Positions 49,879-60,155 of a stretch of DNA of 61,602 nucleotides are shown piece by piece. The DNA lies in the NCBI GenBank assembly GCA_036393975.1, contig DASWFZ010000098.1, forward strand, positions 1 to 61,602, given 5' to 3'. A model generated the notes under the pieces. It had not been told where the DNA came from, searched no databases, and saw only the letters and a program-made list of their open reading frames with translations. The first letter of the stretch is position 1. Each line of letters opens with the position of its first letter. The translations under genes and the position numbers were made by a program. This DNA comes from 13-1-40CM-64-14 sp036393975 (GTDB taxonomy: Bacteria > Sysuimicrobiota > Sysuimicrobiia > Sysuimicrobiales > Kaftiobacteriaceae).

Positions 49879-51219
49879 GTGCATATTATGCCTGAACAAC
49901 GCTCCGCCAAATCTCCGGTGTGGCTGAAGCGTCTGGGCAGCCGGATCCGGCAGGCCCGCCGCACCCGGGGATTCACCCAAACGGACATCGCGAAGCCGAA
50001 TCTGACCAAGAGCTTCATCAGTTTGCTAGAGTCCGGGCGGACCTACCCGTCTGTAAGTACGCTGGTTACCCTTGCCAGTCGCCTGCAGACGTCATTGGGG
50101 TTGCTCTTGCTGGAAACCCCCCAATTGCCTCGCGAGACCGCGCTCAACCTGCTGGAGTTGGCCAGGGCGAATGCGCCGGCTCACGCCGCCTCCACCGATC
50201 GGTTGCTCTCCGCGGCTGAAGTCCTCTCCGAAGACGTCGACGATCTGCGCGGAGAACTCCTGATGACACGCGGCGATATCGCCTTGATGCAGGGGCGACC
50301 GAAAGACGCCGAGCGCGCCTTTGCCGACGTGCTCACCTATAGCCGCAAGCGGCACCTCCCCTCCTTCGAGCCCCGGGCGACGGCCCGGATCGCCCATCTG
50401 GCGTTAGCCCGCCATGAGGACGACCACGGCCAGGCCCACTTGGAAGAGGCGCTTAAACAATTCCGTGCTACCCGCACGTTGCGATCCGTCGATGGATGCG
50501 ACGCGCTGCTGGCCTACGGCGAACTCCTCAGCCGCCAGGGGCGGACCGCGCGAGCGCAGCGCGTCTTGGAAGAAGTCGCCCAGGTTGCCCAGAGGCAGGA
50601 CCTCCCTCTGACGCTGGGTCGGGCGCAGTTGGGGGTGGGGCGGATTCACCTCGCCGCCGGCCGGACGGCGCAAGCTGTGGCTGCGTTGCGCAGCGCGCGG
50701 GACGGGTTAATGACTGCGGGCGACTCTGCCGAGGGAGCCACCGCCCTGCAGATGCTCGGGAAGCTACTTGCCGATGCGGGGGAGTTGCAAGACGCGCACG
50801 ACGCCCTGCAGAGTGCGCTGCAGGCACAGGAGCGGTTGGGCACCACCCGCAGTCGCGCTGCGACCCTCGACGATTTGGCACGGGTCCTGGTCCGAATGGG
50901 CAAGATCGCCGACGGACAGCGCGAGGCGAAAGCTGCGCTGGCGCTCGCTGAGGAACACCACGATGTGGTGCAAAAGGCACGCTCTCTCGTGACGCTGGCG
51001 CAGGTGGCCCGTGCGCAGCACCGCTGGAAGCAGGCGATCGACCAGTTCAAAGAAGCGGTCGAAGGATTCCGGCGCGCGAGACTGTCGATCGAACTCGCAG
51101 AGGCGGCCCGGGAATTGGGAATGCTCCTTAAGGAACGCGGGGAGCATGCCCAGGCGGCCGACTACCTCGCGATGGCAATCTCCATCGAAGCAGAAACGCG
51201 CAAGCGCCCCACCGCCTAA
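49879..51219 (+). CDS. XRE-family helix-turn-helix protein with TPR array
   Basis: 446 aa (GTG 49879 or ATG 49888). Residues about 15-75 are a Cro/CI-type helix-turn-helix (LGSRIRQARRTRGFTQTDIA, then SFISLLESGRTYPSVSTLVT). The rest is a chain of tetratricopeptide repeats of about 40 residues, for example LAYGELLSRQGRTARAQRVL and LQMLGKLLADAGELQDAHDA. This layout resembles peptide- or protein-sensing regulators. The neighbouring secreted helical protein may be a target or partner; that is inference. Confidence 0.82.
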   Translation: MHIMPEQRSAKSPVWLKRLGSRIRQARRTRGFTQTDIAKPNLTKSFISLLESGRTYPSVSTLVTLASRLQTSLGLLLLETPQLPRETALNLLELARANAPAHAASTDRLLSAAEVLSEDVDDLRGELLMTRGDIALMQGRPKDAERAFADVLTYSRKRHLPSFEPRATARIAHLALARHEDDHGQAHLEEALKQFRATRTLRSVDGCDALLAYGELLSRQGRTARAQRVLEEVAQVAQRQDLPLTLGRAQLGVGRIHLAAGRTAQAVAALRSARDGLMTAGDSAEGATALQMLGKLLADAGELQDAHDALQSALQAQERLGTTRSRAATLDDLARVLVRMGKIADGQREAKAALALAEEHHDVVQKARSLVTLAQVARAQHRWKQAIDQFKEAVEGFRRARLSIELAEAARELGMLLKERGEHAQAADYLAMAISIEAETRKRPTA

Positions 51220-51470
51220 CCCGCACGGCTCGCTCGCTCATCAACCGCCATCGCGCATCCAGGTCCATCGCCCCGCGCATCTTCCTCCGTCGGCTAGTGT
51301 GCTCAAAATCGCTCCGCAGAACGTTCCACTAATCTTCTCAACAACTTGTGCCCGCTGGCCGTTCCCGGCGCCCTATGCCAAGTAACGGGAGGGCAGGGGA
51401 ACTTCTGGTTTCCCAATTGCGTAACCGGAGGGCAAAGCTTAACCGAACTCTGAGCACGGAGGGGATTCAA

Positions 51471-51950
51471 ATGGGGAGAATTGCGGTAGTTCTAGTAGTT
51501 ATCTTGAGTCTTATCACCATGCCGCTGCTTTCGGCCCACGCGGCCACCACTAACACCGCCCCGGCTCTCAAGCGGGTGGATGGGCTGCTCGACAGGTCGC
51601 TGAGGGAGTTGAAGGCGGCCGAGCGGTTCGCGGACCAGAAGCACCTGGGCCGAATCGACCGCACGACAGATCAGGGCATGAAGCTGGCCCGCTCGGCGGA
51701 GAACACGATCGACAACGCACTACGCATAGTGCGACGGGCCGGAGAGAAGCCTTTGACCAAGGCCCAACACGACCAACTCGAGCGGGTCGTCATGCGAGCG
51801 CAGCACGAACTGCGTCAGGCTGAGGCCATGCTCGACAAGGCAACGCAGCAGGGACAAGACTTCAAGCGGCTGCGGGAGATGTTCAGCCGCGCGGACCAAC
51901 AGTTGGACGAAGCATTGAAGCTTGTTCATCAGGTGGTCGCAGGGATGTAA
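51471..51950 (+). CDS. Small secreted alpha-helical protein, unknown function
   Basis: 159 aa from ATG 51471 with GGAGGGG. Signal peptide MGRIAVVLVVILSLITMP, cleavage near AHA-A. The mature part is almost all amphipathic helix with heptad-like spacing (LKRVDGLLDRSLRELKAAE, QLERVVMRAQHELRQAEAML) and no cysteine. I do not recognise a family. It lies 250 bases after the XRE-TPR gene and ends at a strong terminator. Confidence 0.7.
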   Translation: MGRIAVVLVVILSLITMPLLSAHAATTNTAPALKRVDGLLDRSLRELKAAERFADQKHLGRIDRTTDQGMKLARSAENTIDNALRIVRRAGEKPLTKAQHDQLERVVMRAQHELRQAEAMLDKATQQGQDFKRLREMFSRADQQLDEALKLVHQVVAGM

Positions 51951-51983
51951 GCTCGTTGCACCACATCGGATTCGCCGCAATGC

Positions 51984-52013
51984 GCAGCAGCCGGAGCTAA
52001 CTCCGGCTGCTGC
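51984..52013. terminator. Bidirectional terminator hairpin
   Basis: GCAGCAGCCGGAG and CTCCGGCTGCTGC form a perfect 13-bp stem around the tetraloop CTAA, between convergent genes ending at 51950 and 52025. The T tract is weak on both sides. Confidence 0.75.
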
Positions 52014-52024
52014 TGTCATCTCCG

Positions 52025-52348
52025 TCAGTTGAGTGGCGTGACCTCTGCTAAGCCCTGCGCCATCCGTGCGATGGCCTGTTCCGCTTCCTGCCGCGTTAGG
52101 GCCCGCAGCGTCTCAGTGCGGGAGTTGCCGCCAGAACCAAGGGAAAACAGAAATGCACTTACAGCTCTGTCGTCCGGGGCATCGACGATCGCTACGAAAT
52201 CATAGCGCCCCATGGTCCGATAGAGGTCCTTTACCCGACCGCCAACCTTCTCGCAGAGTGTGCGAAGGGCTTCCTCGCGCTTGAGAGATTCTCGGATATT
52301 ACGGATTCCTCGGTCTGTCCAGTTACCGAGCACGACGTACGTCGACAT
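52025..52348 (-). CDS. GYD-domain protein
   Basis: 107 aa. 'YVVLGNWTDRGIRNIRESLKR', GGRVKDLYRTMGRYDFVAIVDAPDD and the helix that follows match the GYD domain (PF08734), a small ferredoxin-like fold of unknown function. It is co-directional with the DUF2243 gene, 17 bases apart. Confidence 0.85.
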   Translation of the reverse strand: MSTYVVLGNWTDRGIRNIRESLKREEALRTLCEKVGGRVKDLYRTMGRYDFVAIVDAPDDRAVSAFLFSLGSGGNSRTETLRALTRQEAEQAIARMAQGLAEVTPLN

Positions 52349-52365
52349 GTCCGTCCTTTCTTCGA

Positions 52366-52665
52366 CTATATGCCCCTGGCCTTGCGAGGCTCCTTGGTAA
52401 TCCCATACCAGAGGAAGACTGCTCCGATCAGCACGAACAAGGGCTCAATCGCCACGTCTTCTCGGTGGTTGGTTACGTGATGCAGGCCAAAAATCCAATG
52501 CACCCAAATGATGTCAAAAAACAGGACCAACCCTGTGCCTGCAAGCACACCCAGGAAGAATGAGTGCGATCTAGTGCGTCCGCTCCAGACCAAGAATCCA
52601 ATGAGGACCGCAAAGGCGAGGGCTAGAACTATGTTTCGTCCGGTGAGTCCTGCGACTTGAAACAT
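52366..52665 (-). CDS. Small membrane protein, DUF2243-like
   Basis: 99 aa with three predicted helices. 'FFDIIWVHWIFGLHHVTNH' carries the HWxxGLHH histidine cluster I associate with DUF2243. The histidines suggest metal or haem binding, unproven. An upstream GGAGG ribosome site is present. Probably co-transcribed with the GYD gene. Confidence 0.6.
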   Translation of the reverse strand: MFQVAGLTGRNIVLALAFAVLIGFLVWSGRTRSHSFFLGVLAGTGLVLFFDIIWVHWIFGLHHVTNHREDVAIEPLFVLIGAVFLWYGITKEPRKARGI

Positions 52666-52824
52666 TGCCTCCTCCTAAGCGCGTCAGTCCCATCTGCGCA
52701 CAGCCTTGAAACTCACATCTCCTTCTAGGTCCAGACCGTTCAGATACACATACGTCCAGGAATCTCTTCGCTTGGTCAGAACTGCCTACCTATCTCAGTG
52801 TTGTAGCGTCCACCTTCGAACAAT

Positions 52825-54436
52825 ATGGCTGAAGAACGCCGACTGGTCACGATACTCTTTGCGGACGTCACAGGGTCCACCGCCCTTGGTGAAAACTCTC
52901 GACCCAGAAGATGTTCGCGCCCTCATAGCCCAGTTCTTCGCGATTTGCAAGGAAGTCATTACCACCCATGGAGGCACACTCGAGAAATTCATCGGGGACG
53001 CGGTGATGGCCGTCTTTGGTCTTTCGCAGGCGCATGGCGATGACGGCCAGCGGGCCCTTAGCGCCGCGCTGGAGTTGCGGGATCGCGTGAAGCAGGATCC
53101 AACGCTGCGAGAACGGCTGCCTATCCGCATGGGCGTCAACACGGGGGAGGTGGTCGCGGCCCGCGACCCGAGCGCGGGCGACTTTCTAATCACCGGCGAT
53201 CCGGTCAACGTCGCCGCCAGACTGCAGCAGGCTGCAGAACCCTGGACCGTCCTCTGCAGCGAGCGGACGGCCCGCGCGGCGGGCGATGCGTTCATCTTTG
53301 GACAACCGGTCGCACTCGTGACCAAGGGCAAGGCCAAACCGGTCAAGGCAGTCTCCGTCATCGGACGCGCAGCCCGGGTGGTCCGGAAAGTCCCTCTTAT
53401 CGGGCGGGATACGGAACTCGCCCACTTGGAGCTGGTGACCCGACAGGCGTTTACGCAACGGCGCCCGTTCCTGGTAAATCTGGTCGCTCCCGCTGGAACG
53501 GGCAAAACCCGCCTGCTAGAGGAGTTCCTGGACCGCCTTCCTTCGCTGGTTCCGCATGCGAACGTGGCCATCGCGCAGTGCCTGCCGTATGGGCAACGCC
53601 TGACATACTGGCCGCTCCGCGCCGTTCTGTTTCGCATCGTGGGGATTCAAGAGGATGCACCTCCCGATCGGATTCGCGCTGCCGTTGCCGCATGGTGCCA
53701 CGACGCCGGCGTGGAGCAGCCTCAACGGATGGCCGACATGCTCGCCGCTACCGTCGGAGCCGCGGAACTCGAAGCCATCGACCGAGACGCTCTGTTCGGG
53801 GCCTGGCGAACTCTAGTCGAAGCAGCCTCGCGCCGGCGGCCACTCGTGCTGGCGTTTGAGGACCTTCATTGGTCGAGCGAGACCCTCCTCGATTTGGTCG
53901 AGTTCGTCATGCAGCCGCGGGGTGATTCCTCCGTTCTCATCATCGCCCTAGCCCGGCCCGAACTGTTGGACCGCCGTCCCGGGTGGGGCGGCGGACGACG
54001 GAACTATGTCTCCCTCGCGCTCGAGCCGCTTCCCGACACGGCGGTCGAGGCGCTGGTGGAGCATTTGTTGGGCCGGCCGTCATCACAAGTCGTCGCGCGA
54101 GTGGTCGAGCGCGCTGATGGCAACCCGTTCTATGCCGGCGAAACCGTCCGCGCGATCATGGACCGGGTCCCGTCCCTAGATGATGAAACCACCCTTTCGC
54201 GCACGCTCGCAGAACTCCCCGACACCGTCCAGGCGACCGTACTGGCGCGCCTCGATTTGCTCCACCCGGCCGAGCGTCGGGTGCTGCAGCTGGGCGCGGT
54301 TTTCGGGCGAACCTTCCGGACTCCCGGAATCGCGGCGCTCGATCGCACCCTTGCCGGACAGGTCACCGGTCTGGCGGACCGCCTGATGGCGCGAGACCTC
54401 ATCCGGCCGGACGGACGCGGACCGGTTCACGTTTAG
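52825..54436 (+). pseudogene. Frameshifted cyclase-AAA ATPase protein, N-terminal and central parts
   Basis: From ATG 52825 the frame reads MAEERRLVTILFADVTGSTALGE, then shifts at an A run (52892-52895, one A too many). The rest continues in another frame as TLDPEDVRALIAQFFA, GDAVMAVFG (second metal Asp) and DPVNVAARLQQA (Asn and Arg). The AAA domain has APAGTGKTR and LVLAFEDLHW. A second shift at 54424-54425 (one G too many) causes the stop at 54434. With the tail at 54562-56074 this was one protein of about 1080 residues: class III cyclase, AAA/NACHT-type ATPase and TPR. Three shifts make a pseudogene likely; sequencing error in homopolymers is the alternative. Confidence 0.75.
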
Positions 54437-54514
54437 GCACATCCTCATCCGCGAAGTCGCGTATCAAACGTTGCCGCGGGCCGAGCGCGCTAGTCTTCAC
54501 GCCATCGCCGGAGA

Positions 54515-56074
54515 ATGGCTCGAAGCACAGGCAGCCGGCAGAGAAGATGCCCTGGCGAGTTGATCGCCTACCATTACCGGGAAGCGGCGACCTTGGGCTC
54601 GACGTTGCGGCAAGCCGAGACTCACCCGATCCGGGCGCGAGCGGTGCACTGGCTGGGACGGGCTGCCGCCACCGCTCTGGCCGGAGCTGCCCTGGAAGAA
54701 GCCGCGAGACACCTGCGCGCCGCTATCGAGCTTGCCGATTCCACCGATCACCCTGAACTCTACGAACGGCTGGGGGATGTCCATGTCGGTGGAGACGCTA
54801 GCGCGGAGGCGTACGGAACAGCGCTCACGTTATGCAGGGAGGCCGGGCGCCCTCCCGATCAAGAACTGCGGGTTCTCGCCAAGCTCCTTACGGTGCTCAT
54901 GCGCTATCAAGGTTCTGTGGCCTCCAGACCTTCAGACGACACCATGGCGCAGATGCGCGCCGAGGGTCATGCGCTTATGCCGCTGGTCAAAGATCAGCGG
55001 ACGATCGCCGCGTTTCTCGTTGGAGAGGGCTTCTACCCATTCTGGCGGCTGGGGGATGGAACCGCAGAAGATGTGATCTCTGCAGAAGCGAGCGCGCGGC
55101 GCGGTCTCGAAATCGCCGAACGCCTCGACGATGCCAAGTTGCGAAGCACAGCATTGGACGCGATCAGCGGATGCGCTCAAGCCCGAGGGGCGTGGCGGGA
55201 GGTCGTCCCGCTGGCCGAACAGCGACTGGCGTTTCAGGACCGGTTGGATCTCTTCGAACGGATGGACGCGTACGCGATGATGACCTGGGGATCTGTGCTT
55301 GGGGGAGATCTGGACACGGCCGATCGGGTATCCTCTACAGGGCTGGCCCTCCTGCAGCCCGGGCAAGCTTCCACGATGGCGTTGCACCTCGCGGCATGGC
55401 AGATTTATGCGCTGACCCTGCGGGGCAAGTGGGACGACGCGCTGACGACCGCCGCCAAAGCGAAGCGCCTCTGGATCGAAAGCAACCGCATCGCAGCAGG
55501 CTACGCAACGCGGGGTTTTGCCACCGCGCTAGATGTCGCACGGGCGCGGCGGGACGAAAAGACCATCGAAGACCTCAAGGAGATCATCGAGGACATCCTC
55601 CAAAAATTCCGCGCGGCCCGAACCGATGCACCCGTGGTGCTGCGGATCGAGCCATATGCCCGTCTAAACTTCGCAGGCCTGATCCGCTACGTCGAGGCCT
55701 TCTCTTTCCGCCATCTCCCGTCAATCGAGCACTACGAGCGGACGCTCTCGCTGCTCACGGACCATCGACGCCTAGCCTCAGCGGATATTACGCACCGGAT
55801 AGCCGCGTTCGCCGCTGAGTTCAACTACACGCTTCTCGAAGCGCAGGCGCGGCGGGCCCTGGGCGTAATGGCCAAGAATCGAGAGGAACTCGAGCGGGCT
55901 GTCACCCTCTTCCGCGGAACCGGCGCGGTACCGTATGAAGCGCGCGCCCGTTGTGAACACGCCATCGTCGTGGGCGATGAGAGCGAATTCGTTGATGCAG
56001 AACGCGTCCTGGAACAATTGGGCGACATCGATCAGCTTGAACGCCTCACCGTCGCCCGCAAGAAGACCTCATAG
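54515..56074 (+). pseudogene. C-terminal TPR part of the frameshifted cyclase-AAA protein
   Basis: Just before this, bases 54426-54560 read FTFRHILIREVAYQTLPRAE onward to EDALA in a third frame. A one-base loss near 54557-54561 shifts into the present frame, which reads LIAYHYREAATLGSTLRQAE and then long helical TPR-like repeats to the stop at 56074. The ATG at 54515 is fortuitous. If translated alone it would be a TPR-only protein. Followed 16 bases later by a paralogous intact gene. Confidence 0.65.
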
Positions 56075-56090
56075 GCGCACGTGACGGGCA

Positions 56091-58913
56091 GTGCCCTCGC
56101 GGGCAGGAACCCGAGTGGTGGGCTTGAAGTGCTGCGTGACTCCCGACACGAGGATCGCCGTGTCCACGCGACCGACCGGCACGGTCACGCTCGTCTTCAC
56201 AGACATCGAGGGATCCACCCGTCTGCTCGCCCAGTTGGGCGATCGTTATGCCGAGCTTCTCGCCGCCTACCGGTCATTGCTACGGAAGACGTTTGGGGAC
56301 TATCGCGGCCATGAGGTGGGGGCAGAAGGCGATTCCCTCTTCTACGCGTTCCCCCGGGCCAAAGATGGGCTGGCCGCGGCCCTGGCTGGCCAACGCAATA
56401 TCGCCTCACACCCATGGCCATCGGACACCAGGCTGCTCGTCCGAATGGGGGTGCACACGGGGGAACCGCTTTCGGTAGCGGCAGGGTACATTGGCCTCGA
56501 CGTCCACCTCGTAGCCCGGATCTGTGCCGCGGGGCACGGCGGGCAGATCTTAGTTTCGCGTACGACCAGAGAGCTGGTGCACGAGGACTCCCCGACGGAG
56601 ACTATCCTGCGCGATCTTGGCGAGCACCGGCTAAAGGACTTTGATCAGCCCCAGCGTCTCTTTCAGGTCGTAGCCCCCGGTTTGCGAGAAACGTTCCCGC
56701 CACTGAAGACATCGGTCATCCTCCGGAACCTCCCAGCGCAGCGGACAACGTTTATCGGCCGAGAGAAAGAGCTCGAGGACATCAAGCAACTCGCCCACAC
56801 TGCGCGTCTCGTCACGCTGACCGGACCGGGAGGAACGGGGAAGACCCGCTTAGCACTTCATGCGGCCGCTGACGTCGCGGACCACTACCCTGATGGGGTA
56901 TGGTGGGTTGACCTGGCCCCGCTATCAGACCCTGCGCTCGTGCCGCACACCATCGTATCGTCTCTGGCCCTGCATCGACTCAACCAGTTCAGCGCTGATC
57001 TCCCGAACTCGCTCGCAGACTACCTGCGCACCAAAACCCTGCTGTTGCTCCTTGATAACTGCGAGCACCTCCTCTCCGGGTGCGCCGAGGTTGCCGACCA
57101 GCTGCTCACCCGATGCCCCCACCTCACGCTGTTCGCCACAAGCCGCGAGGCGTTGGGGATCACAGGAGAGTCGGTGTACATCGTTCCTCCGCTGTCCTTG
57201 CCCGATCCTCGCGAGGCTCTGCGGCCAGAGCACGTCACCCGCTATGAAGCCATCACTCTCTTTGCGGAGCGAGCCGTCGCAGCCGACAGATCATTCAAGA
57301 TCAGTGACCACACTGCTCCTGCAGTCGTCCGGATCTGCACGCGGCTGGACGGGATGCCGCTCGCCATTGAGATGGCCGCCGCGCGGGTGCGGGTCCTTTC
57401 CGTGGATGACATCGCGTCGCGCTTGGACGACCGCTTTCGCTTGCTCACCGGCGGGAGCCGGACCGCTCTGCCACGCCATCAGACATTGCGGGCAACGCTG
57501 GACTGGAGTTTCGCCCTCCTCTCGGGAGATGAACAAGTGCTGTTTCGCCGGCTGGCCGTATTCTCCGGGGGGGCGACGCTCGAAGCGGTCGAGGCGGTCT
57601 GCTGCGGAGGCAAGGTGGACGAAGCCCACGTCTTCGAGCTCCTGACACAGCTGGTCGAGAAGTCATTGGTGATCCGACAGGGCCACAATGGGCAGAGCCG
57701 ATTCCGGATGCTGGAAACCATTCGGGAGTATGCGCGCGGCAAGATGTCAGAGGCGGCGGAATCGGAGGGGATTGCTGCCCAACACCTCGCCTATTTCTCC
57801 CGGCAGGCCCTCGCCATTGAGCAGGCATCGGTGGCCTTTGATCCGTGGCTGGAGCAGATGGACACGGAAAACGAGAATCTGCGGACGGCTCTGGAGTGGG
57901 CGCGTGAACACCAGGCGCACGAGGTTTTTGTGGAGATGGCCACCGCGCTGTGGCGCTTCTGGTTCCACCGGGGCCACTTGATGGAAGGGCGGCAAACATT
58001 GGAACGCGCGCTCAGTAATCCCGACACACCGCCCCAGCTACGGGCGAAGGCCCTGAACGGCGCCGCCTACCTGACGATGTGGATGGATGAGTACAAACAG
58101 GCGGCAGGCCTGTGCGAACAAAGCTTCGCCCTCTCTCGCCCCCTCGGCGATGCGGAGACGATGGCGCTCTCGGCCGCCATCGGAGGCCACGCCGTCTGGC
58201 ACACCGGCGACGAGAAGAAAGGTCTCGCGTTGGGTGAGGACGGTCTAGTCCTTGCTCGGAAGACCGGAAATCCGCAGACGATGCTCTGGGCCCTGCGCGA
58301 GTATTCCTACGTGTTATGGCACATGGGGGCCATCGATCAAGGGGAGCCGGTGTTTGCGGAATACCTCACCGTCGCGCGCCAGGTGAGAAACAGCCCTGCC
58401 GCAGTCGACGGGCTTCGCCTGCTGGCCGAAGCCGCGGTCCACCGTGGCCAGTACGCGCGCGCGGTCCAGTTGTGCGAAGAAGCTCTGGCGATTTCGTTGC
58501 TCCAAAATGATCGCATCATCGGATCAGTGTTGCGAGTGTGCTTGGGAAACGCGCTCCTGGCCGAGGGGGAGTACGGACGCGCCGGAAGAGTGTATGCAGA
58601 AACGTTGCCCGAGTTGGAGGTCGTCTGGCAGAAGTGGTGGCTGGCACGCTGCCTGGAAGGACTCGCCCGCGTTTTCTCCGCCCGCCAGCGTTACGCAGAC
58701 TCGATCCGTTTACTCGGGGCCGCGGACGCAATCCGGGAATCGGTAGGGCCAGCGCCGCCCTCCGATCAAACGTTCTTAGCGAAAGCTCGTGCCGCGGCCA
58801 TGGAGGTCCTGGGAGCGGATGCGTTCAGTGCGACCTGGGCCGAGGGGCGAGCGCTGCCCGTGAGAGGGGCGATCGAGATCGCCAAAGGCGCGAACGCCGC
58901 GGAAGGGTCGTGA
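56091..58913 (+). CDS. Class III cyclase - NB-ARC ATPase - TPR regulatory protein
   Basis: 940 aa from GTG 56091 (GTG 56160 is an alternative and starts the cyclase domain more tightly). The cyclase domain (about 30-200) has metal aspartates D38 (FTDIEGST) and D81 (EGDSLFYAF), but the transition-state Asn is His139 in GLDVHLVARIC, with Arg143 kept. Catalysis is therefore uncertain. The NB-ARC domain has GPGGTGKT (245-252), LLLLLDNCEH and GMPLAIEMAAARV. TPR-like helices fill the C terminus. No LuxR DNA-binding domain. Such proteins are STAND-type signalling switches with unknown ligands. Confidence 0.83.
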   Translation: MPSRAGTRVVGLKCCVTPDTRIAVSTRPTGTVTLVFTDIEGSTRLLAQLGDRYAELLAAYRSLLRKTFGDYRGHEVGAEGDSLFYAFPRAKDGLAAALAGQRNIASHPWPSDTRLLVRMGVHTGEPLSVAAGYIGLDVHLVARICAAGHGGQILVSRTTRELVHEDSPTETILRDLGEHRLKDFDQPQRLFQVVAPGLRETFPPLKTSVILRNLPAQRTTFIGREKELEDIKQLAHTARLVTLTGPGGTGKTRLALHAAADVADHYPDGVWWVDLAPLSDPALVPHTIVSSLALHRLNQFSADLPNSLADYLRTKTLLLLLDNCEHLLSGCAEVADQLLTRCPHLTLFATSREALGITGESVYIVPPLSLPDPREALRPEHVTRYEAITLFAERAVAADRSFKISDHTAPAVVRICTRLDGMPLAIEMAAARVRVLSVDDIASRLDDRFRLLTGGSRTALPRHQTLRATLDWSFALLSGDEQVLFRRLAVFSGGATLEAVEAVCCGGKVDEAHVFELLTQLVEKSLVIRQGHNGQSRFRMLETIREYARGKMSEAAESEGIAAQHLAYFSRQALAIEQASVAFDPWLEQMDTENENLRTALEWAREHQAHEVFVEMATALWRFWFHRGHLMEGRQTLERALSNPDTPPQLRAKALNGAAYLTMWMDEYKQAAGLCEQSFALSRPLGDAETMALSAAIGGHAVWHTGDEKKGLALGEDGLVLARKTGNPQTMLWALREYSYVLWHMGAIDQGEPVFAEYLTVARQVRNSPAAVDGLRLLAEAAVHRGQYARAVQLCEEALAISLLQNDRIIGSVLRVCLGNALLAEGEYGRAGRVYAETLPELEVVWQKWWLARCLEGLARVFSARQRYADSIRLLGAADAIRESVGPAPPSDQTFLAKARAAAMEVLGADAFSATWAEGRALPVRGAIEIAKGANAAEGS

Positions 58914-58933
58914 CCACCGTGAGGAATGTGCTC

Positions 58934-59023
58934 TGGCGGAGGGGGTGGGACTCGAACCCACAAGGGGCTTTCACCCCGCCGGTTTTCGAGACCGGTCCCT
59001 TAGCCAGTTCGGGGCACCCCTCC
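58934..59023 (-). tRNA. tRNA-Ser (anticodon CGA)
   Basis: On the minus strand GGAGGGG pairs with CCCCTCC, followed by G and CCA. The anticodon stem CCGGT/ACCGG holds loop CTCGAAA (anticodon CGA, for TCG). A long variable arm (serine class) precedes the T arm GTGGG-TTCGAGT-CCCAC. It lies 20 bases after the convergent cyclase-NB-ARC gene. Confidence 0.93.
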
Positions 59024-59074
59024 ATCGGTCCCGATTATAGTCGATCGATGGCGCCCTGCACGGAAGTGAGCGGT

Positions 59075-60040
59075 CTACGGCGCGCTAAACGCGGTGGGGA
59101 GAGGGAGCAAGGTGACGTCCGGCCGCCGGTGGCGGAGTCGCAGGAACCGGCTGACGCCGAGGGGTTCGTTGCCGTTCCCGTGCACAAGAATGAAACTTCC
59201 GTCCCGGGCCCGCTGCCCTTTGGCGAGCCACGCGTCTGAGCCGATGGGAATCAGCGACAAAGCGCGCAGCTGTTCGACCATCTCGCCGTTAGAGACCAGC
59301 CCGGGAAAGCGGAAGAACGGAGAGGGGATGAGTCCGCGCTCGAGCAACGCCACCTCAGTCCGCAGCACCTGCGCTTGGAAGTCGACTCCGGGGGACAAGA
59401 GGAAGTTGTTATCAGCCGGGATGTTGGGCGTGTACGGATGATCGTAGGAGTGATTGACCCACGTGATCGCGAGATGGTTATCTCGGACCTGCTCTTTGAG
59501 CCAGGTCAGGTCTTGAGGGTGATGCTCCATCCACTGTCCGGTAATCGCGACCGCAACCGGGAGGGGGGTCATCGGCGGAGCCCCCTCCTCCAGCATCTGT
59601 TGGAACAGGGTACGATCCATCGGTTTGGTCGTGGGACACAGATCTACTGTTAGGTAAATCCCGTCCACCGAATGCGTGGCGTGGATCGCGCCGTAGTTCC
59701 GCAGGTGGTACGGCGGGGCCGTGTACCGCAGCAACGCATGACCGAACGGTGTCTCCCGGAGTTCGTCGAAAGTGGCCGGGCCGTCCAAGGCGACCGCAGA
59801 TGCGCGCGTCACAGATGACTCGAACGTCTGCGGGTTGACCAGAAGGAAGTAGGAGGTCCCTCCGCGCACAAACCGCCGCACTGCAATGAAGCGGCTTCCC
59901 GACGGCGCGTGCACCCACTGGAAGCTGACCCGATAATCCGCCATCCCGTCCGAGCGGACTTTCGCATCGGACACGGGTAGAGGCAGCACGAGCAAGAGAA
60001 GCACCGCTGCATGCACTATTCGTGCGATCAGCCGACCCAT
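59075..60040 (-). CDS. Secreted polysaccharide deacetylase-like protein
   Basis: 321 aa from ATG 60040 (AAGGGACGG upstream), which starts a signal peptide (MGRLIARIVHAAVLLLLVLP). A longer frame to 60226 overlaps the next gene. 'GIYLTVDLCPTTKPMDRTL' is the NodB first motif in a variant form (TVDLCP for TFDDGP), and 'WVNHSYDHPYTP' holds the two zinc histidines (H-x3-H). 'PFFRFPGL' is the third motif. The missing second Asp of TFDDGP makes activity or substrate unusual. It probably acts on cell-wall or exported glycans. Confidence 0.78.
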   Translation of the reverse strand: MGRLIARIVHAAVLLLLVLPLPVSDAKVRSDGMADYRVSFQWVHAPSGSRFIAVRRFVRGGTSYFLLVNPQTFESSVTRASAVALDGPATFDELRETPFGHALLRYTAPPYHLRNYGAIHATHSVDGIYLTVDLCPTTKPMDRTLFQQMLEEGAPPMTPLPVAVAITGQWMEHHPQDLTWLKEQVRDNHLAITWVNHSYDHPYTPNIPADNNFLLSPGVDFQAQVLRTEVALLERGLIPSPFFRFPGLVSNGEMVEQLRALSLIPIGSDAWLAKGQRARDGSFILVHGNGNEPLGVSRFLRLRHRRPDVTLLPLPTAFSAP

Positions 60041-60155
60041 AGCCCGTCCCTTCACCGTCCGCGCGGGACCCCTAAACGATCGCGCGGGCTGTGCCCACCC
60101 ACTACCCGACCCCTCAGGTAACCTCTCACCTTCTGTGTACCCCCCGTGCAACGAC

